The position numbers were made by a program, and so were the translations under genes. Positions 23,412 through 33,573 of a stretch of DNA of 64,000 nucleotides are shown piece by piece. Origin of the DNA: Amblyomma americanum. Lineage: Eukaryota > Arthropoda > Arachnida > Ixodida > Ixodidae. The notes under the pieces were generated by a model that was not told the DNA's origin, did not search any database, and saw only the letters and a program-made list of their open reading frames with translations. Each line of letters opens with the position of its first letter. Within the stretch, counting starts at the first letter, position 1. The DNA lies in contig NC_135505.1 of assembly GCF_052857255.1 (NCBI RefSeq), positions 44,904,520-44,968,519 on the forward strand, in the 5' to 3' direction.

Positions 23412-24926
23412 TAGAGCTATGCATGGGCCGCAGTTTCGAGCCCGCACCCGGGCAGGAAGTCCGGCCCGGCCCGACACTGAAGAACCTGAGCCCGCCCGGG
23501 CCCCGCCCAGGCCTCTGAGTTATGGCCCGTCCCGACCTGCAAAGCGACGAAGACACAAAAAGAGATAATTCCAGGGAAATCAGTTTATTTCAATGAAATT
23601 AAAAGTTTGTCCTCGCATTCTAGATGACAATTTGTGAATATATACAAGACAAAATGCATATTGGTATAGAATTAACACTCGAAGTTATTATGCAAGAAAA
23701 AGTAATCCATTTGATGATGGATTTAGACACGTGTGGCGTTCCTATATTACGAAGCCTGAAGCGCTTAAATTTCTCTCGCTTCTTGAACTGGTCGCCGGAA
23801 TGGCTAATCTATTTTTGGAAGAAGAGAAATGCTTGAAGCACGAAAGGAAGTGGCAGGCGTGGTGTCGCAAGCCGTGGATGGCGTGCCACGACTGGCAGAC
23901 TTTGCGATTTGAATGAGGATAAGCCAGCAAATAAGCGACAGCACCGCGCTCCCCAGCAAATGTCAATGTGGCGGTGACTTCCCTGCTTCTGCTATTCACG
24001 GGAAGGAAGGGTGCTGTGCTCTGTTCGCTGACAAGCAATTACAGCGGAACACAACAACCATGGCTGTGCGGAAAGAGTACGAGTCGCAGTGGAAGCTCCA
24101 GTAGCATTCTTTAACCGCCATTCATATGATGGGGGCCCCCTTGGCTGTTGTTCGTGAGTATTTGCCGCCTCCCCTGCCGTGACCGGAGTGATAATTTGCT
24201 GCCGTGTGCACGGGCAACAAGAAGGCAGTAAGTGCTGCGGTGCGTTGCGAAGCGTCTTCCAGAGAACGGCAACACAAATCTTTCCACCACTCCTTTCGCT
24301 CGATACCGTTAGCGGTCTTTCCTGAGGCGCTGCAGCAAGAAAATGACATCTCTTTCACTGGCATTGACGTGTTCCCTCTTGCCGACCCCAACATGAGTAC
24401 TTGCTAGAACCAAAAATTTGTTTCGAACCCCAAATAGCTTTTTCATGCTTATTGTTAGCGTTTTTATTTTCCTCCAATTCTTGTGCATTCCCGCCGGATG
24501 GTCTAACAAAAGACGTCCGGCTGTGGATGCCAGGCACACAGCGCACCATGGCCATACTCGCACCTGCGCATATGATACAGCCTTTGTCCAGTTTAGAGCC
24601 TTGGGGGTGTGCTTCTGAGCAACGCCGCTTAGCTCGTAATGAATTCCTAGTTGTCCAAATCTCCTGAAGGTAAGATTTCCAGTCCTGCCTCCTCCAATGG
24701 TGTAGGCCTTCCAGGAACTTTGTAGGAGCACCACTACAGCGGTTAGAAACAAACCCTTTGGGCTAGAAACTTTTGATCAAGGCTATATATAGGTTTACTC
24801 GCGATCGCGAAGCTCGGCGGGCCCGTCCACGCTAAATATAACCTGGCCAGGGCCCGGCCCAAGTCTGTGTCAAGGGCTTGGCTAGGTACGGGGTTTAGAG
24901 CCGGGCCGAGCCCGTGCACAGCTCTT
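23412..24926. mobile_element. Candidate hAT-like non-autonomous element
   Basis: The left end (tagagctatgcatgggc from 23,412) and the right end (gcccgtgcacagctctt to 24,926) are imperfect inverted repeats. The bases flanking them, atcgccat at 23,404-23,411 and atcgcgct at 24,927-24,934, agree at 6 of 8 positions, as expected for a decayed 8-bp hAT target duplication. Just inside both ends lie GC-rich tracts built from gcccgg/ccgggc (23,430-23,510 and 24,840-24,910), typical subterminal repeats. The interior has no convincing transposase frame. Confidence 0.55.
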
Positions 24927-24934
24927 ATCGCGCT

Positions 24935-25808
24935 ATGCCAAGGCGAGCGCCGCAGAAACGACGAGGAGGGAGCGGGAATCAAATCTTTTTTAGAGCTATT
25001 TTAGAGCTTTTATGGTCCCAAGAAAAAGTTTCTATGAAATGTGGATTAAGGTATACCAAGGTAGGGTGCATGAGCGAGGAAGTGCGTAGGCGCGTGCTGT
25101 GAGAAACATGTTCAGCGAAGTAAGTAAAATGATAAAGATGAATGGCCCTTGGCTGTCTGGGGGCTGGCGGGTTAGCACTGCACCTTGAAAAGGGCGCGGC
25201 ATCGAAAGGATGCGGGGAGATCGGGACTTGAAAGAGAAAGGGAAGGCGTGGAGCAATATTAATGAAAGGGGTTTTGAATTCTCGGGAAATGAGTCATGCC
25301 AATAATAGACAAAGCAATGGAACACGCGAGGGCGTCAAGTATTGGTTGCAGTGCCGAATGAAAAGCAAGCGTCGAGCAAGCAGTAGCAGCCTCCAAGATT
25401 GAGGCACGCTATCGCTGTATCGGAGGTGCGACGGCGCACGTGGAAAGCAAGTTCGCATTTATCCCCTTCCCTCTCAATAACCCTACTTTTTGACCCAAAA
25501 GCGTTTACAAGCACATCGGTTCAGGATCGCGTTGAGTCACATACCCCTTGCGGCGGAATCGGTTCAAGGTTGAGTTGAGTCCCCTACCCCTTGCGGCGGA
25601 ATTGACTGGACCCGAGCCGTTGACTCCCGGCTCGGCTTGCGTACCAGTACCGGAATTCAACCAACCAGGCGTGAAGGTTCATGTAAGTGTCGGCCGCTAT
25701 CGGCTCGAGGCCCTCCTATTATATTTGCGATATTTGGAGCTTCATTCTTGACTTGTATCGCCACCTGGGTCACTGCGCCGTTGCGCTGGGCAAGGAACAA
25801 TGCTTTTT
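24935..25808. other. Unassigned; contains a short tandem duplication
   Basis: No gene recognised. At about 25,532-25,605 a block containing gttgag..cccttgcggcggaat occurs twice in tandem (period near 38-43 bp) with substitutions. Open frames of 60-97 codons on both strands show no domain. Confidence 0.4.
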
Positions 25809-25901
25809 ATTGCGAAGCAATACTACTTTAGGTCGCACTTCAGCCCGTTCCGTGGCGAGGCAGTGGTAGGCACCATTGATATTTAGCGTGAACTCGCTGC
25901 G

Positions 25902-26097
25902 TGACGTCACACCACGTGACCTAGAGTGACGTCACACCAGCTGTGTAAAAACGGGGCCCCATCTCACGCCGTCGCGAGGCGAGGCGGTAGCCACCAACGG
26001 CGGCCTAACTCCCGCTCCTCTCACCAGGGGCGCTACGGTCAGAGTGACGTCACACCAGCTGTATAAAGCAGCTCCGCTCCTCTCGCCAAGGCAGTCA
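25902..26097 (+). promoter_or_regulatory. Predicted promoter: three CRE sites and TATA box
   Basis: The palindromic cAMP-response element TGACGTCA occurs three times, at 25,902-25,909, 25,927-25,934 and 26,045-26,052. The last two lie in a direct repeat spaced 118 bp apart (gagtgacgtcacaccagctgt). The second repeat is followed by TATAAAG at 26,062-26,068, and an initiator-like cagtcat lies about 25 bp further on at 26,092. The ORF starts at 26,115. The upstream repeat has gtaaaaa where the TATA box should be, so only the proximal copy looks like a complete core promoter. Confidence 0.6.
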
Positions 26098-26114
26098 TAC
26101 AGCCAGATGTTACG

Positions 26115-26753
26115 ATGGTGCCTACGAACAAGGCAGCTCGGCAGAATGCAAAGAGGAAGCATCAGCGAGCTACGGAGACGGAAGAAGAACGAGAAGAACG
26201 ACTTTCTAAGCGGCGTGCCCAGTATGCAGCTCGGCGACAACGTGCAACCTCCTGTGTGGAAACAGCAGAAGCAAAGGAAGAAATTATGAGTTTGCCCGAC
26301 AGTGAGTCTCCTTCTACTAGTTCAGAACGCTGGAACGCGACTAAACGGCAGAGGCGTGTCCAAGAAACCCCGGAACAGCGGCAGCAGCGGCTGGAGAAGG
26401 AACGTGCGTTTCGAGAGAAGGAAAACGAAAAGCGAAGAAAACAGCGTGCAGAAGAAACACCCCAGCAGAGGCAAGAGCATTCGAAGAAAAGACAGGAGAA
26501 ATCTCTCACCAAGGCTGGCCCGACTCAACCCGAAGGACACATTGCAGTAGAACGACGTGAAGAACATGCGAGAAGAGTAAAGGAGTTTGAGACGGCAACG
26601 CGTGAATTCAACAGACGCTTTACTAACAACCCGTTCGGCTATGCTTGTACAGTGTGTGACCGGTTGTGGCATAGGGACAAACTTACGCCGGTGAGTGCTC
26701 TCACCACGCTGGTGAGGGAAATGTTTGTCGGCATACACGGATTCGACGGATGA
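26115..26753 (+). CDS. Helitron-like protein N-terminal exon (212 codons)
   Basis: This is the longest clean non-repeat frame in the window, opening at an ATG in a good context (acgatgg) 47 bp after a TATA box. Residues 1-185 are highly charged Arg/Glu/Gln with repeated RxxETxEER/EQRQQR patterns, predicted to form long helices. Residues 185-203 contain NNPFGYACTVCDRLW. From memory, an NxFGxxCxVCDRLWF box preceded by such charged repeats is found in proteins linked to Helitron helicases of ticks and other arthropods. A consensus donor (ccg|gtgagt) at 26,691 could end an exon at 26,690; otherwise the frame stops at 26,753. No helicase follows in the window, so this is a fragment or a first exon. 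Confidence 0.6.
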   Translation: MVPTNKAARQNAKRKHQRATETEEEREERLSKRRAQYAARRQRATSCVETAEAKEEIMSLPDSESPSTSSERWNATKRQRRVQETPEQRQQRLEKERAFREKENEKRRKQRAEETPQQRQEHSKKRQEKSLTKAGPTQPEGHIAVERREEHARRVKEFETATREFNRRFTNNPFGYACTVCDRLWHRDKLTPVSALTTLVREMFVGIHGFDG

Positions 26754-26859
26754 CTTCCTCTTAGATGATTCACTGTAAGCCGTAACACTAGCATAACCCA
26801 AGACTACCGCCAGCCATACTATCAACTGATCCGAGAATAACACACTATTGCTTCGCAAT

Positions 26860-28268
26860 CACCAGGCTTAACCAAGCTAAGCCACGGCCGTTTTTTCCCT
26901 CACTGTCCTGAATAGGGAGCCCCCACCCTGTGTTTTGGCACTAAGAACGCCTTATTATGTGGCTGCTGGGAGGGGAAAGCGGGGGGGGGGGGGGGAGGCA
27001 CTTTTGGGTGTGGCCTTGCATTCCACTTTCTTTCCGCACCAAGAGCTCGAGCAAAAAAGAATAGCTGGAATCCTTTTCAAATACAGCCCAAGCAAGAAGA
27101 AAGGAAAAAAAAGAGCTCAGGTTCGTCCAAGTCCTGAGAAAAAGCCTGCGCGCACGAACATAGACAACCAAGATGCTGGTGGTAGTGTGTAGTAGCGACA
27201 AAATATTCTGACGCCAGATGGAGCCACATGACGCTAGTTAAATTTGGCGCGAATTTCAAATCCCCGCAGAAAATACATACACAAATTTCAGAGCCTGTAA
27301 ATCGCAAATACTGCGCTCGATATGAATGAAAATTCCGGCTTTAGAATCAAGAAAGAAAAATGGAGCAAATCTGGCGGACGAAATTCTGATATTCGGCTTG
27401 GTTTTTTCAAGAGATGACATGAAAGACCGACATATTTAAATGTGGAATATTTCTGGATATTTACCTCTAACTTGTAAAAAAATGAAACTTAAAAAATAGT
27501 ATCTGTCTGTAACATTTCCTCCATTCAATAAAGAAGAAAACGCTGTTCAGATCTCATGAAAATCGAGCCGTTTTAGACACGATACAGCTTCTGAAAGTTC
27601 CCATGTATTTCCTAAGGACATTGTCACTGCTCAACCCTCTTAACTGCGAGCCACATCTCCGGCGCCTAAAACGTTTCAAAAGAAAAACGTTAAACATAGA
27701 GATTGATTTCGCTAAAACCGCTTAAACTATAGGCTAACGTGTTGATTTGTGATCGCTAACTACTTCCGACGCATTTCGGTAATAAAGGCGGTGTTCGAAA
27801 GCTAAAAAAAATCTGTGCGTAAGCAATCTAAGACGTAAGCAAGAGCTACAGTCCTCTGTATAAACTTCGCAAAGGCACAATAAAGTGCACAGAAACAAGA
27901 ATTGGGAACGTTACGATTGCGAGGACAAAAAAAAGGAAAATCGAAAATCGGAGAACGCAGAAAAATGTGTAATGGTACGGCACGACGCACGGCTGCGTAG
28001 AAATCTCTTGCCACGTGGCGGCGTGCGTTTATGAGGCCGGATGAATGTTTCGCGCGTGCGCAACGTATATTTCTAATACCCCTGCTACACGGGCGTTTCG
28101 AATGCCTTCGAACCGAATGTCATTCTAAAGAGCCTCTTTATGTTCAGCAACCGTGCACCATAACAACTTAGGCACCGAGGCGGCCGCCTCACTATCGAGG
28201 CAAAGATGAAGGGTCGTCTCGGGCGGTGCACAAAAGAAGGTGTAGAGAAATGAAACAGTGTTGACGCC
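26860..28268. other. Unassigned, AT-rich; G15 tract
   Basis: No gene or RNA is supported. A run of 15 G lies at 26,981-26,995. The remainder is AT-rich with short open frames only. Confidence 0.4.
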
Positions 28269-28497
28269 AATATATATATATGTATATATAATAATGAAGG
28301 AAGCAAACAGTCACCGAAACCAAGGTGCATAGGGGGCATAGGGGATTGTTTTTATTTTTTTATATGTTGTGCTTAACAGTGGGAGCAATACGGCTGTCCA
28401 ATCTGCTGCTCTTCTGGGTATTTCTGTTTGTTGGGTGTAAGCGAACCTTGAGAGTGCTCACCAGCGCCACCCTCGTCCTGTAAAGTAATATACATTG

Positions 28498-28739
<242 letters not shown>

Positions 28740-28928
28740 TACACAAGGTAGAGGAAATGAGGGGCTTGTTTGACAATGTTATGAAGGGAGCCAACTATCA
28801 CCGAAAGCAAGGTGCATAGAGGATGCTTACAATTCTTTCTTTAATGTGTTGTTCTTATCAGTTAAATAATAATACATAGATTAATCTATCGCTTAAAGAA
28901 AAGTTTAAAGCTGCAGAAAAAACAACCA

Positions 28929-29002
28929 TGCCGCGGGTTCGATCCGAACCCAAGAACTCCGAATATCGCGTCCGGTGCCCTTACCAACTGGGCTACGGCG
29001 AC
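28929..29002 (-). tRNA. tRNA-like sequence in repeat unit (not a functional tRNA)
   Basis: The minus strand reads gtcgccgtagcccagttggt (D arm) and gggttcgga (T arm) and ends gcggca. A three-base duplication-like change disrupts the 3' half of the T stem. It is the counterpart of the better preserved copy at 29,760-29,832. Embedding in a repeat with conserved flanks argues for a repeat component, not a host tRNA gene. Confidence 0.5.
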
Positions 29003-29759
29003 GGCTGTCCAATCTGCTGCTTTCGTGAGTATTTATGTTTTGCGTGTAAGCGAACCTTGAGAGTGTTCACCAGCGCCACCCTCGTCCATAGCGGCGGAAG
29101 TAGCACGTCCTGTAATACCGCGAGTGTGATGTGAAATGTCATCTAACGGCGACAGCGGAAACTGTGCGAGAACCCTTCTAAGCAAGCTATGGCATCAAGA
29201 CGGCCAAAACCGAGACAATCGTTAAGCTATTAGTAGACAAGGTAAAGGAAATGAGGGGCTCGTTTGACAAACTTTTGAAGGGAGCCAACAGTCACCGAAA
29301 CCAGGGTGCATAGGGAGATGCACCCATGGTATTCGGAGGTCGTGGGTTTGGATCCCACCTGCGGCATGGTTGTTTTTTCTGCTGCTTTATAAGTCATTTT
29401 CTTTAAACCAATTGATTGCATGACAAATTAAAAAAAGAAGAAACATTCCCTATGCACCTGGGTTTTGGTGACTGTTAGCTCCCTTAATATATTTGTCAAA
29501 CGAGCCCCTCATTTCATTTGCCTTGTCTGCTAATAGCTTAACGGGGCTCTCGGTTCTGGCAACCTTGATGCCGTAGGTAGCATAAGAGGGCTCTCGCAAA
29601 GCTTCCGCCCCCTGCAATAGATGACGTTCTACGTCACACTCGCGGTATTACAGGACGTGCTACGTCTACCGCTATGGACGGGGGTGGCGCTGGTGAACAC
29701 TCTCATGGTTCGCTTACACGCAAAACATAATACCCACGAAAGAAGCAGTTTAGACAGCC

Positions 29760-29832
29760 GTCGCCGTAGCTCAGTTGGTAGAGCACCGGACGAGATATTC
29801 TGAGGTCGTGGGTTCGCATCCCACCGGTGGCA
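29760..29832 (+). tRNA. 73-nt tRNA-like sequence in repeat unit
   Basis: The sequence folds in canonical tRNA numbering. The acceptor stem (29,760-29,766 with 29,825-29,831) has seven pairs including two G-T wobbles, the D arm is gctc..gagc, the T arm is gtggg-ttcgcat-cccac, and the discriminator is A. The anticodon stem has one mismatch, and position 33, normally T, is G (loop cgagata), so a decoding tRNA is unlikely. Box A (tagctcagttgg) and box B (ggttcgcatcc) should still recruit Pol III. The nominal anticodon would be AGA. Confidence 0.6.
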
Positions 29833-29949
29833 TGGTTGTTTTTCTGCTGCTTTATGTCATTTTCTTTAAAGCTATTGATTGGCATTACAAATTGAAAAAA
29901 ATTAGAAACATTCTGCTATGCACCAGGGTTTCGGTGACTGTTAGCTTTC

Positions 29950-29952
<3 letters not shown>

Positions 29953-29983
<31 letters not shown>
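29953..29983. repeat. (AT)n tail of repeat unit
   Basis: Follows tagctttcttaat, the 3' block of the unit. The same block at 29,483 ends in only atat before the next unit begins. Confidence 0.9.
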
Positions 29984-29985
<2 letters not shown>

Positions 29986-29991
<6 letters not shown>

Positions 29992-30461
29992 CCAGCAAAT
30001 AATTAAACTATAGATACCAAAGAACCATAATCTATGACACGTTCTAGAGTGTGCATCGCTGGTCCGGCAAAGGTGCTACTGTTTACGTTATGTGTTTAGT
30101 GAAAGTAATATTGTTATCGGCATAAGCTCCTATCACGTACTGTTCTTCAGGTTGGTTTGAAAATGTTTTTCTAAATGGTGCCATAACTAAACAGCAGACA
30201 GAGAAGAAAACACCATGAACAATCACAAAGTCGTCAGTAAAACTGGCTATTTGCAGTAGAGTTACATTTCTCTTACTTCCAGGGTTTGAATCCCAGCCTC
30301 CGATGATGTAGTATTCGCTGATGAATTTTGTCTTTTTTGTTGGTAGACACGCAGGTAAAAACCACCGCTGAAATTTGATATCTACGTGCGCCAGTGATTC
30401 TTCAGAAAAAATTGCCGGTATTTGTTGGTAATTTGTGCCGAACGTTTTTCAAGTATTCTTA

Positions 30462-30462
<1 letters not shown>
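29986..30462. other. Unassigned spacer
   Basis: No gene or repeat recognised. A short tRNA box-B-like motif (gggtttgaatccca) occurs near 30,283 without the rest of a tRNA. Confidence 0.4.
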
Positions 30463-30493
<31 letters not shown>

Positions 30494-30620
30494 TTATTTT
30501 CCCTTAAGGACCCCTAGGTGGGGCATTACATAAGGGGGGAGCAAAAATACGAAATCACAAACAATAGGAACATTTGAAATATAACAGTGAAGAAGGCAAA
30601 ACAATTGTTAAAAGAGCGTT
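30463..30620 (-). mobile_element. LINE 3' terminus with (TGA)n tail
   Basis: On the minus strand ctcccccctt, atgtaatgcccc and ccttaaggg precede aaataaatg and (ATG/TGA)n (30,463-30,493). This arrangement of a short conserved 3' UTR and trinucleotide tail resembles the ends of CR1-like and RTE-like LINEs in tick genomes as I remember them. The upstream coding part is not identifiable, so it is a 5'-truncated insertion. Confidence 0.6.
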
Positions 30621-31540
30621 GAAAAATGAAAAAGGGAACAATCACAGGTACACTGTGGCCATCACGCTATATATACAGGAAGAAAACGGGAAAACTGATT
30701 CGCAGACAAGGGTTCAAAAATGTAACATGTGCAGAGGTGGTACTGAAAATTGTCGGGCATTACACTGTAAGTGCGCTAAACGTATTTGAATAACTGTACA
30801 CATTGCGAGCGCCGTCACACTTAGTTCTTAGAATCAATGTTAATAAACCAGAGAATTCCACAGCAATTATAGAAAAATTAACAATTGCCAATAATTAAAA
30901 TTACTAGACTGATGACTAAAGGTCGGAGAAGGAGAATAGTCGAAGCAAGCTGCCTTTAAACAGTTTTTCAGCTTATTTGTCTTTCGTACCGTAATTCCGA
31001 GTTTTCGAAAGTCATAACGGGCTGATTAAGAAAATAATAAATAACTCAATGAACCGCTAGACCAAATATTGTACTGCAAGCATGCATGCTAATAATTTGG
31101 AAGGTGGTGTCAGGAAGGTAGTTGCTCCAATTCTGCCTTTTATTTATCAGCTCAAACCGATACATATAGGGGCGTTTTGTACAGAGGGAATCAGATACAT
31201 AAGAATTCCCCTCTTCCAGTACCCATCATTGTTAGCGATGTTTGCATTATAGTAGTACCTGCTGCATGGCGACGTCAATATATAAAAGAGCTGAGTCGTA
31301 ACCTGGATGCCGTGTATACCGGCTTGCCCATAGCACTGGGCCCCAAAAGTCAGTTGATGAGTTTAAGTGCATATAAACTGCTTGAAGGCTGTGGTCTCTG
31401 TTTGATTAAAATAAATCAGGAAGTTGTGAAATTCGCAGGAAAGACCACTTGCCTATATCTGAATGCAGCGCTGGAAGTAGCGATGTTCAAGGCAGAGCGG
31501 ATCATAAAAGTTAAAGTTATACAGGAAGCTGTGAATAATA
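30621..31540. other. Unassigned spacer
   Basis: AT-rich. An open frame from 31,177 runs into the SINE at 31,541 and so is a chimera of spacer and repeat, not a gene. Nothing else recognised. Confidence 0.4.
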
Positions 31541-31786
31541 ATTGGTTTTTGGGGAAAGGAAATGGCGCAGTATCTGTCTCATATATAGTTGGACACCTGA
31601 ACCGCGCCGTAAGCGAAGGGATAAAGGAGGGAGTGAAAGAAGAGAGGAAGATAGAGGTCCCGTAGTGGAGGGCTCCGGAATAGTTTCGACCACCTGGGAT
31701 CTTCAACGTGCACTGACATCGCACAGCACACGGGTGCCTTAGCGTTTTTCCTCCATAAAAACGCAGCCGCCGCGGTCGGGTTCTGT
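31541..31786 (-). mobile_element. 5'-truncated SINE
   Basis: Starts with a short aataataat tail, then ggggaaaggaaatggcgcag, ccgcgccgtaag, gtggagggctccgg, ttcgaccacctggg and gcgtttttcctccat, and ends at cgcggtcgggttc. Closely similar to 43,415-43,626 and 53,466-53,714. Only the start of box B survives at the right end, so the Pol III promoter is truncated. Confidence 0.82.
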
Positions 31787-33050
31787 GAACAAATTATTTC
31801 TTTTTGTTGACGCCATAAGTGTGAATACATCGCCATTATCACTACTACCTAATATGTGTTCGTGACATTATCAATGCTCGCTCTTCATTTATGTTTCGCA
31901 TGAGCAAGTGCAGTCCATGCATCTTTTTATCTGGTTATAAAACCCAAGTTCTGAGGGGACAACTAGAGTCAGGCGCACGTACCTTAAAAGCAAGTTCAAG
32001 CAAGGGGGGGACACACAAACCTTTACACCACGCATAAGCACCGATATGAAACCGAACATTCAAAGCCGAAAGCAATGCAGGTTGTGGCCCGCCCTTTCAT
32101 GAATTGATGTAATGTAGTTGCATGCGACGAAGTACCAGATGAAAAGGAACTTGGAAAGGACTATGCGAGAAGCAACAAAGAAAAACTAAAAAAACCAAGA
32201 GAACACTTTTACCCGACCATCAGGTGAGTGTTTGGGATGAAAAGAAAACAAACGATAAAGACACCACATTAAGAAGGAGCGGCGAGGTATCAAGGGCCTT
32301 GCAAAGAAAACAGATACGCGCAAAAAAAGTAAACATACAATACACAAAAATTGAAAATAAAAACAAACGCCCAAAAACAAAGAAAAGACGCAGACAACAT
32401 CTGAAACCTCAATAGCAAAAGAGCAGTGATAACCACATCAATCAGAAATGCCGATATGATCTGCAAAGAAATAAGTAAAAAAGAACGATATAAATGACTG
32501 CCGGTTTAGCATTTGTGACCACATACTACTCTACGAAAGTCAAGTTTTTTGCAGGTGGACTCCACCGCCACGCATCGAAAGGGCTACTGAAGGCCAAGGA
32601 AGCCAGTTACGGGCGTAGTCCACGTTTTCGTCGTCACTACCAATTTACCCAATGAACGCCGGTGGCCTATGCTCCAGTGGCTAGTTTCTGCCACAACGTT
32701 GTCCGTGTGAAGGCGCGAAGCGCACATCGCTCTTTCACTACCGTCAGATAACACATGGCGCGAATATCAGTTTTATAGCAGTATTAGTTGACGAAGATGA
32801 CGTGTAATGCAAAGCTGAAGTGTGGTTTAGTTTAACAGCAGGCGTGATCGGCAGCGGTGGCAGTGAAGTCATCTAGCGCAGCTACCAACAAAGCTGAGAT
32901 GCCCGCGCGATGTGAGTTCGAATCCCACCTGCGGCAATACTAAGGGATAGCTTTGAATGGCTCATACTCGCGGTGACCGTCCATCCGTTACATTGCCACC
33001 TAGGTCACGTGACCTACGTCACGTAGCGCCACGCTCGCGCCAGCCGCTCT
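31787..33050. other. Unassigned; tRNA-like 3' half and palindrome
   Basis: No gene. At about 32,905-32,939 gatgtgagttcgaatcccacctgcggca resembles the 3' half of a tRNA (T arm plus acceptor), matching the gcggca end of the tRNA-like sequences at 29 kb; it is probably another fragment of that repeat. At 33,001-33,016 a perfect 16-bp palindrome (taggtcacgtgaccta) holds an E-box CACGTG between AGGTCA half-sites. Confidence 0.4.
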
Positions 33051-33062
33051 TCTCTGTCGTGA

Positions 33063-33561
33063 GCTCCACCGTCATCCCCGGGCCGTCGGAGGCATTCACG
33101 ACCGAGAAGAGCGGCTATCCTCAACCTCATTAAAGGCAGAAGGCGCAAATACCCGCAGCCACACCCTCAGCTAACACAATACGAGGCGACATTCTGGAGA
33201 AGACTCCAAACAGGGACCTTCTACAACCTTCATGTCCTACATAAGATGTATCCAGAGCAGTATAGGGATACATGTCCGTGGTGCGGGGCAACCCCCACCT
33301 TATATCATATCACATGGGAATGTACGCACAATGTAGCGTTCCAAAATAACAAAGACCCAAATGCGGAGCAGTGGGAGGACCGGCTAACCAGCAGCCAGCT
33401 TAAGGTCCAAAGGGACCTAGTGAGCCACGCATGCCGGATGGCCAGGGACAGTGGTGCCGTGGACTAGGGGCGCCAATCACGCTCAGCCTGGAAGACATCG
33501 GCAGTCTCCGGGCACGCAACCAAACCTCTCAATTGGAACGATAAAGTTTACTCTCTCTCTC
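33063..33561 (+). pseudogene. 5'-truncated LINE ORF2 C-terminus with 12-bp TSD
   Basis: An open frame from about 33,063 to 33,467 encodes a C-terminal LINE tail: AILNLIKGRRRKYPQP, LTQYEATFWRRLQTGTFYN, LHKMYPEQYRDTCPWCG, LYHITWECTHNVAF and WEDRLTSSQLKVQRDLV, ending at TAG. The CPWC-H-C arrangement is the CCHC-like finger at the end of I-group ORF2 proteins. A short 3' UTR ends aaagttta(CT)n. The bases tctctgtcgtga occur at both 33,051-33,062 and 33,562-33,573, a perfect 12-bp target-site duplication. The frame is intact over what remains, so the insertion is relatively young. Confidence 0.85.
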
Positions 33562-33573
33562 TCTCTGTCGTGA

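Larger units (their letters stand above)
25809..26859. repeat. Inverted hairpin termini flanking the Helitron-like ORF
   Basis: attgcgaagcaat at 25,809-25,821 and attgcttcgcaat at 26,847-26,859 are exact reverse complements, and each is itself a stem-loop (five-base stem, three-base loop). They bracket the promoter and ORF described next. They could be ends of a mobile unit or two copies of a common short interspersed hairpin. Confidence 0.5.

Noticed and set aside
26322..26858. 178-codon minus-strand open frame opposite the Helitron-like ORF
   Set aside because: It mirrors the charged plus-strand ORF and gives a Phe/Leu/Cys/Ser-rich sequence with no domain; the plus strand has the promoter, ATG context and recognisable Cys box.
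31177..31665. 162-codon plus-strand open frame
   Set aside because: Its last third is translated SINE (from 31,541) and the rest shows no domain; a chance chimera.
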